DNA from: Bugula neritina
Taxonomy: Eukaryota; Bryozoa; Gymnolaemata; Cheilostomatida; Bugulidae
Length of the DNA stretch: 64,000 nt
Direction of reading: 5' to 3'
NCBI GenBank assembly: GCA_964035545.1
Contig: OZ037769.1
Coordinates: forward strand, 376,001 to 440,000
The notes under the pieces were generated by a model. It was given only the letters and a program-made list of their open reading frames with translations. It did no database searches and was not told the DNA's origin. Positions 25,265-38,300 of this stretch are shown piece by piece (positions within the stretch are counted from its first letter, which is position 1; each line of letters opens with the position of its first letter). The position numbers and the translations under genes are program-made.

Positions 25265-25717
25265 CTGCGGGCAATAGCATAATTTATTTCTTTTAACCTA
25301 TATTTTTATTGAAACATATGATAGGGAAATTTTATAAATGATATTCTAGATTTACAGCTGGAAAAGCTATATATATCATCATTATATTTGTATAAGGTTA
25401 CTCAGAGCTGCAATATTGTATATTTTTATCCAATGTGGGAAAACTTTTTCATTTCATTTATACCAAATTATTCCGTCCAATAAAATACATTGAACTATCT
25501 ATAAAAAATCAGATATGGACCCCATCATATTACGATGTCTTGAAAGAGAATTACAAGTTTAAAAACAACCACATGCCTCCAATGTTAACAATGACTTTAA
25601 TTAAAAAAATAAAAATAAATGAAATCATAATAAATGCTATAAAATATGTAAATGTAACAAAAATATATACAAGATACAAGGAAACCAAGGTGTACTAGAA
25701 ATGACAATGAATATTAA

Positions 25718-25723
25718 AATAAA
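25718..25723 (+). terminator. Candidate poly(A) signal of the protease gene
   Basis: AATAAA 454 bases after the protease stop codon. An 87-codon frame at 25435-25698 lies in this 3' untranslated stretch, is Lys/Ile/Asn-rich and resembles nothing, so I do not call it a gene. Confidence 0.35.
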
Positions 25724-25983
25724 GGTTGACATTGTCAGTTGATAGATGTTGTAAACAGAACCTATGCATATATTAATAACTTGGAGTTAGCAGTGGACCG
25801 AGTATTCCCAGACAGAGTGGACAACTCTAGTCTTCATATCACACAGGAAATACAAATATGACTCACTAAGCAATCTCAGAAAGTTCTAGAAGGCAGGCAG
25901 GCAGGAGAAGCCGACTCCTGATATTCCAAACTGTAAATAGAGTAAGAAATCAAGTAGTTCAGTGGCAAAACAATTAAATTGAA

Positions 25984-25989
25984 TTTATT
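25984..25989 (-). terminator. Candidate poly(A) signal of the phospholipase gene
   Basis: TTTATT on the plus strand (AATAAA on the minus strand), about 380 bases beyond the phospholipase stop at 26369-26371. The two convergent genes thus have stop codons about 1.1 kb apart. Bases 25724-25983 hold nothing else I recognise. Confidence 0.3.
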
Positions 25990-26368
25990 CTAAAAATCTG
26001 TTAACTTCTGAATTCATGTTTTGAGTTAAAAGATTCCCAAATTCACTCAGCTGCAAAAATCTGTTAGTAAGTGTAAATGCATATAAGTAAGTAAGTGTAA
26101 GTATGTAAATAAGCAAGTAGGTAAGCGTAAGGCAATATCTACATCTAGGTGTGTTGTTCAGTATGAATCAGAAGTGTATATTCATATTGATGGAGTGAAA
26201 TATATTCTCTATAAACTATGGCAGAACAGGAAACACATGTTTTGTAATTTAGGATATAAAGCACATCCTGGAGGATTCTGGGACAGACCATGAAGTATTT
26301 ATCTGCAGAAATTTACAAGAGTTCATGTGTCATGACTAACTACCTTTCACACAAGAGAGTGCCGGAGG

Positions 26369-29300
26369 TTAGAACACCAGTACAGCTCCGGATTGTCTGG
26401 CGTCATGGGAGCTCCTCAACGCCGACACCACCACTCTACTTCTGGTTACACTCTGCAACATGACCAAGTAGAAACAGTATTGGTGGGTGAGGAATTGATA
26501 GCACAACTCATACAAAACAGAAAAAAGTCTACAAGCTTAAACTACATGTTGAATATAAAAATAAGACTAGGCTGGCCAATATAATGCACTGTTAGTAAAT
26601 ACTTCACATAACATCTTATTGCATAGCAACAACTGAAATAACATTTCTTCACCGGGTTGGTCAAGTTGGCCGACAAAAAGACAACCGATTATATTTTAAC
26701 CCAAACTCTGGTACCAGTTATATTTCTCATCAAGCGTCTTAAAGAACAAGTGACGGAGTATAAAGAGGTGAAACTGATGTCACCGGAAACAACCAGCTGT
26801 ATCATTGTTCAAATATGGACCAATCAGGGGCTGTTTAACTTCCACTTCTTAGGCCTACTTAAAGCTGGACAATGAGAGTCTAAATAGATGTTTACACGAG
26901 CATTTCATAGAACAGGCACAGAGGTCATTGTCCACCCATAAATCTCGGTTTAGTGAAAACACATTCCACTTCCTGTACGCGAAGCTCCCTCGAGACAATT
27001 TGCCAATTTATATAATGAATTGGCAGGCTTTATGAAATATTAATTATGAGTGAAAACATATAAATTAATGATCCTTAGCTGTACACTGTTTGGCAGATAA
27101 CACTCATATGAAATCATCTGGGAGAAACAGACAAGATATGTGGGTACAAACGCTGTAATTAATGGTCACGTAAAGGAGCGATTGATTTATAAAGCTAGGA
27201 CTAATATATGCAAATAAAATGAACAACCATTAGTTCAAAATATATCATAACATAATTTAACATGTTGTAATTATGTTTAGAGTTTAATGTCCGTTCAGAT
27301 CTTTATCTGGTCGCTGGAACACCCTGAAACCAATGAGTGATACTAAAATATGTACCTCATCATGAAACGTAGACCTAAAGGCAAAGCGAGGTGAACCTCA
27401 GCAATAAAACATAATCTCAGACATGCAAACAATCCCCTTAGTATCTATTAGGTACCCTGAATACTGTGGAGTCTCCTATACTATAAGCAGTTGTCTAATC
27501 GTTACACTTACAGATTTACTAACTCTCCAATACACTGTAGAAACAACCAGCTGAGATACTCTGTAGCCTGAGAAGAAACGTAGACTGTAGTCCTAACACG
27601 GGCTGTATGTTCCCTTCTTCACTAATTAAAACTGTAGATCTTTCCTGATCACTCAAACAACCTCTCTCAAAAGCTGCCATTACTGTGCAGAAGTCAGCAA
27701 GCTAACTATAAGCCTACTTCTACAGTTTATCTTAGAGAAGCAAGGCATATGAATTATGGATAAACTGGGACTAGAGTTTATGTTCTTGAGAGAAACTGGG
27801 GGGGGGGGAGGTACTGTTATGGTGTAATGTTGGGTAGTACTGTGTATAGTAAACTATGAAATACAAGCCAATATTATGCTACTATAAAGAAGGTTTATAG
27901 AAAGGAATTTTACTTAGTCTTGCCTCAAAACCTGCCATCTATCATTCAAAGCCTATATCTAAGGCTACACAGAGATCCCTAAGGCTACATAAAGATCTCT
28001 AAGGCTACACAAAGATTCCTAATGAAATAGAAACTTACGATTTCTCTGTGAAATTGACCTTGAAAGTTGTGGGAACTGGTATTCTAATCAATAGCCGAGA
28101 CAGCTTGCAGACAGAAAGTGCATAAAATGACAAGTTAATGGAGAAAGAGCCAACATTTACATATGTTGGTGTGTGAATTATTCACCATTCTAATATATCA
28201 ACCCAACAAGAATTTTAAACATTAAATTCTTTATGCAAACAGTTTGAGAAACTCTCTCTTCAAGTCTATAAAATTCTTAGAACTTTCCAGATCTTTAAAT
28301 ACAGAATCACTACATCTGATACTTGATAGTATACCTAGAGTAACACTAGTATACTTATAGTAACACTAGTATACTTACAGTAACACTAGTATACTTACAG
28401 TAACACTACGTCTGGATGCTTTACTCGAGTTGGCCTTCCCTTTAAGAATGGCGAGCTGATGTCCAAAATGAGCTTTGTCTTCCCTCCAGCTTAGCAGACG
28501 TGATGACTGAAATATGAGAGTATCAGTCATGACTCAGTCTAACTCACAGTTACTAACTCACAGATACTTAGCAAATAGTGACTCTGACTTAGTAAATAGA
28601 GAAAATTTGTATCAAAATAACCTCAACATTTTGTGTTTTATTTTCAACAAAACATAGACACATCCGTGTTGATTATAAATTACAGACAGAAACGAAGAGC
28701 TAAAATTCGGCTCCCAAAATATTTATTATAGCAATTCAAGTACCCACAGTTAATATTCACAACTACAAAATTCTGTTAGCAATTGAGCACACTTGCAAGG
28801 GTAATGAGTAAACACTAATAAAACAGTTGAGTGTACATAACATTGGCATCTATGCTCATACTTGGAGAGAGAAAACTGTGTACTTTCTACTGCGGCAACA
28901 TTTTGACTTAACATACAGATATTAAATGTGGTCAAAGGAATAACTTGGCAAGCAGTTAGGAATACCCTGTAAGGTTGATTATAATTGACAACTATCACTG
29001 CCATCAATGTCAACCTCTAAGCCAACACAAATATAGTACATAAATTTAAATATCTTAATTAGAAAGTGGCAGAAAGCCTATTTATGCTGATTTATCACAC
29101 AGGAGTGTATTAATAACACAACGTGAAGGGTGTCAGACACTAACTGGAGAGACGTAACGCTTTCACTTTGAGTTCTACACACAGTCACAATCACCAGGAA
29201 AATATGACAGAGCATTAAAAAAAGAGCATGACAAATGAGGTCATGTACAGCCATAATTATATAATATATTTACTGTGTCTGGAGGTAATTTCAGTGTCTG

Positions 29301-32300
29301 AGCCTACAGCGGCGTTATGTTTCGTAACGAGAAGCTTAACTCTAAACTCAATAATATAATAAGTAATTAAAGCACTTGTATATAAATACTCTATTGTAAT
29401 GGTTTTGTTTAATTGATTACATGTTTTCCAAGTATTGCAAATAATTAACTCCTGTGGATTAAAATAAGAGTTCATTGTTTTCACAACTACAGTTTGCACC
29501 CAGTCGATCTTTTATATTATATTAAATAATTAAAACACAGAAAATGACTAAAATTTTAATATAAATTAATTATTGTGTTGGAAAGGATAAGCCTAATATG
29601 AGTAGTGGCCAGGTGATCTTATCAACAGGTGATCTTATCAACAGGTGATCTTATCAACAGGTGCTGATGACCAGAGAAACTTTGTTATTTATTTATACAA
29701 TAATTTATTGCTCTGTGCCAACTTGAGAGAGGAGCTTTAACATTATAGAATGTCATCTGCTTATTTGTGACAGCTGATTGAGTCACAGAGTATACATACT
29801 CACAGTGCGGGACGGGCAGGGGCGTACCCAACTGTTGGCACAGATGTGTGAGGCTATGTCATCTTTAGGAAAACTGCTATTTCCTCCTCCAAACACGTAA
29901 ACAATCCCTTGTTCCACTGAAAATATTATAGTACAGTACAGTAGTATAATATAGTATAGTGCAGTACAGCGTGTAATATAACATAATTATAATATAACAT
30001 AGTAGCCTAAAATACAGTACAGTACAGTAGTATAATTTAGTATAGTACAGTACAGTGTGTAATATAACATATAATATAACATAGTAGCCTATAATATAGT
30101 ACAGTATAGCGTGTAATATTATATATATAACATATAATATAACATAGTAGCCTATAATATAGTACAGTACAGCGTGTAATATTATATATATATATAGAAT
30201 ATATCATATAACATAGTATAAAGTATAGTATAGTATGAAAGTTTGCCTAAAATCAGCTTCATCAACAGATACACAGTAATATGCAATGTTTAACCAAAGT
30301 CCATCATTTCAGTTTACCACAGAGTAATAACTTAGACCTGTGGCTACTTAATACCCCCACTATGAATAACACTTGGTTGATAGTCTGTAATACCAGCTCT
30401 AATTCAATTAACCTCCCATAAACCAGTCAGTTAGTGAGGGGGGGGAGGGAGGTTGTAGACTGACTGATGACAAAGAAGAGGTGATATATTGTCTAATTAT
30501 ATAACCAGAAATCTACCAGTTGAGAGAAAGTGACCTTATTGACCCCCCCTAATGACCAACGGTCAACCAACTAACAACCTCAGTAATGACGAAATACCCT
30601 TACGTAAAACTCAATTAACAAATTGATATGAAACGTAAGTTTTGTGGGAACTTTGATTGATTAAAAAGTAAAAAAAATATAATTTAACTTATCCATCCGT
30701 GTTGTATAACTGTTGTGTAACATCTCTGTAGGGTGGTGGTGGTGTGACATATACAGAGAATATACAGATAATATACAGAGAATATACAGATAATATACAG
30801 ATAATATACTACTAGCTTGGTTTACTTTACAGAACAATAAGTTTCTCTAAAGTCAGACTCAACCAACCAGTCTACCAGGATACACAAGTGAATCCTCTCA
30901 CCTCCGTAGAGCAGTGCGGTTGGGTCATCCGTGAAGTGAGGGGCACCCACAATCAGTTCATCTTTTCCGTTAGAATCCAAATCTACAAACTATACAGGAA
31001 ATGATGTAAGCGCATGGCTACGACAACAAAGTTTTCACCAGCTATGATTGGCTGGATGAGTCACGTCAAGTAATTATACGATGCAGAGTATCAGCTCTCT
31101 CACACATACTTCTATATGATTATTTGAAATTAAAAAAAATTAAATTTCACGATTGTAAGTCATCTGCTCCTTATTTCAGTCATTTTGGTATTTAAAACAT
31201 GACCTTGATATATGTCTGAAAACTGCTATGAAGATTCTGTGACCCCCACCTTGAGGGCAGCGGAGAAGAGAGAGAACTGTCTGTCAGCGTGTAAGACAGC
31301 GTCGGGCTGACAGCTGCTGCCTCCCTCAATCAGACAAGAGAGATTGTACACATCCACTGCTCCAGCTTGACTCAGGTGGACATCGTAACCAAACACACTG
31401 CCATTCACATCTGCAGCAGGAAATAATAGAGATATTAGTCACTAACTTATGGAGAAATGGACAGTAATTCAGAGTTATTCTCTCCTGATTTTGTGGAGAC
31501 AACTTTAAACAAGTACTAATTGACTTTAACACCCACCTACACTGTCTCTCCCAACAGCCAACATGATTGGTCCAGACAACCCAAAAGGATGACCAATAGA
31601 AAAGCTGCTGCCGAAATGCTCGTGTTCGGCTGTTCCCTCTATCTGTCGCAGCAGACGCAAGTCTGGCAGACTCCAGACGGTCAGCTGACCAACTGATTGC
31701 GTGTCTCTCACGGAGAACGTGCAGTTTGAACTGAAAGAGAGAGAAAGAGAGTAGGGCTACAGGCTATTCAAAGAGCGAGAGAGAGAGGGAAAGAGGGAGG
31801 GAGAATAGGAGCAGAGGCTAGACACGAGTTCAACTTACAAGGCACAGTTTCTACGGATAGGAGCTCCGACTATCAGGACAGGATTGTAAGGCGAATCGGC
31901 CACGAGTAAACGACTTCCGAACCAGCTGTTGTTGGCCTCCACCTTCGTGTAATAATATAAACATATAAAGTATGTAGAGGATGGCGTATAGTTAGTAATA
32001 TAAACATATATAGTATGTATAATATAGTGTATAGTTTGTAATATAAACATATATAGTATAGTGTATAGTTTGTAATATAAACATATAAAGTATGTAGAGG
32101 ATAGTGTATAGTTAGTAATATAAACATATAAAGTATGTAGAGGATAATGTATAGTTAGTAATATAAACATATATAGTATGTATAGGATAGTTCACAACAG
32201 GAAACACTAGTAATTACTCACCCCGGGACCCCAAATACACTTCCATGTGGAGAAATCAAATGCCTTGGAACTCAGAACAAAGCACACTTTGCCAGACTGG

Positions 32301-35300
32301 GGTCCGGCACCAGTTGGCCCAGTACCGGTTGGTCCAGCACCGTTTGGACCAGCGGACTCTGAGTATGGAGAGTATGGTGAACCAACGACTAGATCATCAA
32401 ATCCGTCTCTATTAATATCTGCAGCTAAGAGGGTTGTCCCCTCGTTATCATACAATGGCTGCAAAAGTGATAGAGGGAACTATTTGAAATACCTTCGATT
32501 CACTACAAATAATTAACTCATGATAAATGTCAACTTTATGATAGAAGATTCAAGCCAAAGATAGATCAAGCAGCAGATTACTTGATGAGAGAGAACCACT
32601 ACAAGTAAAGTTTCAAAGTTTCGAGGGAGTTTCAAAGTGAAGTCATTTAATTTAACTCAGTTTAGAATAACTGATAAGTTGTATCTTTAGTTAACTCTTT
32701 GACATAAATCAATCAACAAAAAGGTCGCAATAATAAAATCCAACTTCAAATAGGAAAGTTTGCATCAGTGAGCTCTGGAGTTAGATTATACGAGTTAGAC
32801 ATCAGTGAATACTGACTGAAGAGGATAATGAAGGAAACTTACTGCATGTTGGTCTCTCTGGACCATAGAGGGTTGGTCACTGAACGTACCGTCTTTATTG
32901 CCGAACCAGATGGACATCCCACCCTAACAACACACACAGCATTATACAGCTTTACCTTGAAGTGACATTGAGCTAGCTCACAGATATGCTATTTGTGAAG
33001 GAATGTAGATCAACTTACAGTATACGTGAGATTTGTCCAGCCCAAGTTGGGAGAGCTAACAACGATGTCTTTATATCCGTCTAGATTAGCGTCCAGTACG
33101 GCGACAGCAGAGCCAAACCTGCCCGCCTAGCAGCAAATATTAGCATATAATATCTACTAAGTTATGCTACAGGCACTATAACCTAACACAGATACCATGC
33201 ATATATATAAAGTATACTGAAATATACATACTACAACATACTATAAATAGAAAAGTATACTAAAATATACTACGACATACTATAAATAGAAAAGTATACT
33301 AAAATATACTACGACATACTATAAATAGAAAAGTATACTAAAATATACTACGACATACTATAAATAGAAAAGTATACTAAAATATACTACGACATACTAT
33401 AAATAGAAAAGTATACTAATATATACTACGACATACTATAAATAGAAAAGTATACTAAAATATACTACGACATACTATAAATAGAAAAGTATACTAAAAT
33501 ATACTACGACATACTATAAATAGAAAAGTATACTAAAATAAACTACGACATACTATAAATAGAAAAGTATACTAAAATATACTACGACATACTATAAATA
33601 GAAAAGTATACTAATATATACTACGACATACTATAAATAGAAAAGTATACTAAAATATACTACGACATACTATAAATAGAAAAGTATACTAAAATATACT
33701 ACGACATACTATAAATAGAAAAGTATACTAAAATATACTATGACATACTATAAATAGAAAAGTATACTAAAATATACTACGACATACTATAAATAGAAAA
33801 GTATACTAAAATATACAACGACATACTATAAATAGAAAAGTATACTAAAATATACAACGACATACTATAAATAGAAAAGTATACTAAAATATACTATGAC
33901 ATACTATAAATAGAAAAGTATACTAAAATATACTATGACATACTATAAATAGAAAAGTATACTAAAATATACTACGACATACTATAAATAGAAAAGTACA
34001 CTAAAATATACTACGACATACTATAAATAGAATAGTCTACTAAAATATACTACGACATACTATAAATAGAAAAGTATACTAAAATATACTACGACATACT
34101 ATAAATAGAAAAGTATACTAATATATACTACGACATACTATAAATAGAAAAGTATACTAAAATACTAACGGAGTTTGAAGCTCCTCTGAGGGTTACATTT
34201 GCCAGATCCTCAACTCGGAAGTCACCTTCTGGGAGACCTTCTTTATGTCCTGCATGTGTATTATTATATTATATAATATAATGTAGCGTTACATTTTATT
34301 TTATTATATTATATAATATAGCATTACATAATACATTATTATACTATATAATAATTTATTAATCTGAAGGACCAATGAGATTGAAAGAATAACTCACCAT
34401 ACAAGATGAAGACTGCCCCTGCGTAGTTAGTAGTGACGTTGTGTGGGTACATGGGTGAAGATATCACCAGGTCTTCTATTCCGTCGCTGTTCACGTCCGC
34501 TGAGAGAAGCACGCTGTGAAATTAACCGAGATAAAAACACAAATAAATGTCAAATAAGAAAGAGGGGCAGCTGTGAATAAGAGGGACACACAATTACAGA
34601 GTGCTAAGGCTATAGAGCAAGGAAGAAGGCTACAGATATTACAGTAAGCTTAGACAATGTTTTGACGGAGTGAATTCTCAAATAAAAGCTGGATGGAAAA
34701 TGTCGTAGAATAAATAAAAATTTAATTTTGATGCAATAAAACAAGAATAAAATAAGAATGGTTTGTAAAAATAGGCTAAAATGCTTTAATAAAGCAAATA
34801 ATGAAGGAAATAGAGGACTATTTTTAGAGTTGTTCCCCCACAAGAGATGAGAGGGGGCAACTCCAAACTATACAGACTACTCACTGGCCTAGCCTGGCAT
34901 ATGGCCACTTTGTAGATATTACGGTGCGAGGAGACTCTGCTTTCCTACTCTCTTTATGTTGTTTAGATCTCAGTCTTAATCTTCTTTGCTTTTCCACGGC
35001 ATTCTAAACAATGTTAATACCAGTTTGCTAATGGCCGTTCATCATTCTAAATATCAGAGAATATCGCAGCAATATAACTTATAGTAATCTTACAACAGTC
35101 ATACCTTAGCAGCAGTAGGTTTGAGTTTAAATATTACACCGTGTTTCGTCTTTTGTACTTTCATATCACCAGCACTGAGGCTATGCTTTAGAGACAGACT
35201 TGGAGGCTCTAAGGCTGGTTGCCGCGATGTAATTTCCTTAGTTACGGGCGACAACAGAGCGTGCTTGTACTTGTCACATCTGATGTACAGAGGGTTGTCA

Positions 35301-38300
35301 GGGGTCGTGCAGTTGGCACTATCGAAGACAAAACGGTAAAAATGCCCTATATTGTATAGAAAACAAATTCATAATGTGAGCAACCGCATAATATATAACT
35401 TTATATATTTGTACTGAAACATTGAGTTGAAAATAATGCAAGAAAATTGCATAAGAAATTGGCTAAGTCTATTCACATGGAATTGTCATTATCACAGAAA
35501 CACTTGATTCTACCCTTCTCCATGGGTAAAGTAACACATATTTTTGCTTGAAAGTATTTGTTTCAATTCCAAAGATATAAATCAAGTCTTCCAGACATAT
35601 AAATGAAATCGTGTCGCACTATAAAATGTTAGCTGAAGAAACTGGGAAACTAATTCTAAGAGTGACGGAGGGGGGGGGGGAGGAGGGGGTCACAATCACC
35701 AACTCAACTCTATATTAGTGATGCATATCAGTATACCACAGCGTTTGTTCAACTGATAAACTAGTTTCATTAAATGCAGAGAGTTTCAACCGAAACTGTA
35801 CTAGTTTTAGTGAGTAGTCTACAGTATTAGTGAGTAGTCTACAGTACTAGTGAGTAGTCTACAGTATTAGTGAGTAGTCTACAGTATTTATCAACATCAA
35901 TAATAAAGTAATACAATTGGAAGATCAACAGTATTTACTAGTTGAAGTGAATAAGTTAATATATTTAAGACTGGAGACCTGAACCCATGCTCGAGGATGT
36001 AGATGACGTTGTCCCATATACGGGTGGTCCACAGTGCCATGTCGTACAGACCACCCAGGAAGAATGTGTCCAGATTCTGAGTCAGAAATGGACTTTTAAC
36101 AGCAGTCTGCTCATAAACCTACAAAACGGAACATGACCTATATATCGTGTGACCTATATATCACTATGACCTATATATCCTGTGACCTACATATCACTGT
36201 AACCTTCATATCCTGTGACCTATATATCACTGTAACATATATACTACAACTCATCATCATTACTGTATACTATAACTCATCACTAATAAAATATTGTTAA
36301 TCAAAAAATGTATGAATAAAATAACTTTAACAGAGAGATTAAGTGTATCAGTATTTATTACAACTGCTGCTTATATAGAGCAATGATTTCAATACGCCAG
36401 CCATCACTTTGCTTTAGGTCCCCCAATCACCTAGCTTTAGGTCCCCCAATCACCTAGCTTTAGGTCCCCCCCCCCCCCCCCCCCCCGTGTTTATTATTAA
36501 TACATTACTGATGTCTTAAAACTTTAGAGATATAAAACTTTCAAGTATAATTTTGATGTCACAAAATAACAGTTTCTAACAACAAACCTTGCCAAGAGCA
36601 ATCTTTTCTCCCAATCTAAAATAAAGAAGACAACTTCTCAGATATAAAGAAATAAACTCAGCAATGCTCAGAGAGATGTGGGTAAAGAGTATATATGACT
36701 AGAGAGGAAATATGTCACTCTGGGCCCAGGTTGATGAACTCTTTCACTGTATCACGTACTACATACTCTGTTTCTGTCTTATAATACATTATAAGCGCAT
36801 GTGGTATCTACACTGCTAGGAATATGAGGTACTTACAATGCTAGGAATATGAGGGACTTACACTGCTAGGAACATGAGGGACTTACACTGCTAGGAATAT
36901 GAGGGACTTACACTGCTAGGAATATGAGGGACTTACACTGCTAGGAATATAATGGACGTACACTCCACAATGACTTCAGTTGGCATAGTTTCAGAGTTAT
37001 TGTAGTAAAGTTGGTAGATGTTAGCTAAATGGGTGACTGGAATATACCTGGTAAACAAAACAGAAAGCAAGTAAAGACTTTACTACATAAACTATACATT
37101 GTTTATGACGGTGAAATACTAGACAGACGTGCAGTGAGCATAGATGGCCCATCTCAAAATATTTAGTACACACAGAAAATTTTTTTCAAAAAATAAAACT
37201 TGTAGTAGAAAGCTCAAACTTTGTGATACGGGTAATTATTAGGTGCTGAATTCAAATATGAGATTATTTTATTGCCATAGGTGCTTAAACTTGACCTTTA
37301 ACCTCTCAAAAGTCCGCAGTCCAAAAAAATGGTGAAATATGAATGTTTATATTTTAATAAGCAAAACATGGTTTTAGACTAATATAAGGGCTCTGAATTC
37401 AAAAATAATACTAGTTTTTATCTGTGATAGACATATTTATACCTTTGGCTCTATAAAGTGAACACCAAAAAAAATTTATTAAAAATATTGCAGCATAAAG
37501 AGACAAAAGTTTTATGATTGGTTTTAAACAGAATGACTTTATTTTGGAAAATAATTTTCTACAGACTAAACTTTTAAAATTGACAGCATATGCATACAGC
37601 AGGTGCCTTTCCAAACCACTTATGAGGTAGGCTAATAGCTTGTTAGTTTTTTGTATAAATTGACAGTTCACCAGTAGTCCTATTATATCGAGTACAAGAC
37701 ATTCACACAAACAAAATGCATGCACAAAACATAAAATATTGTCAACAAACCATGAAATACATATTCACTAACACACTTCCTTCTAACTTATCTACACTCA
37801 CATCTCCTCCTACAAAAAACAGTAAGACAAATTATAGAATGTTTGCTAATGTTGATGTACACATTTAAACTTTCATCATTATTTCACAAGTAGCAGTTGC
37901 AGAAACCATGTGAGCTTGAGCTGATGTTATTGCAGCCCTCTCAATATTTTGCTAGTTGTAGGAGTAGATTGTTTAGTCTACATTTCTATTGTACTGGCTT
38001 CATCGTAAGATTCATCTAAACTTAATTAAGCTGTATATTTCAAGTATGATTTTTATTTTAATCGCTCTTCTGAACTTTCAATTTGTCTATACTTGTTCAG
38101 ATGTTGACATACCCCTCAGTTGTTGCTTCCTTCTCTCTTGCTGCTCTTCAGACCACTGCTTTTTTCTGATGAAGCATGGCTCCTAGCAGTGGACTGTTGC
38201 CTGGTCTTGAAAGGCATGAAACTATTCTATACAATATAAAAACTAAAATATATGAGTTTTTTAGTTTGGTAAGCTATTGAGACTAATGCTTAGAAGATGA

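Noticed and set aside
26657-26875. 72-codon plus-strand frame starting MVKLADKKTTDYILTQ
   Set aside because: No recognisable domain, no splice context, and located in the antisense of a phospholipase intron.
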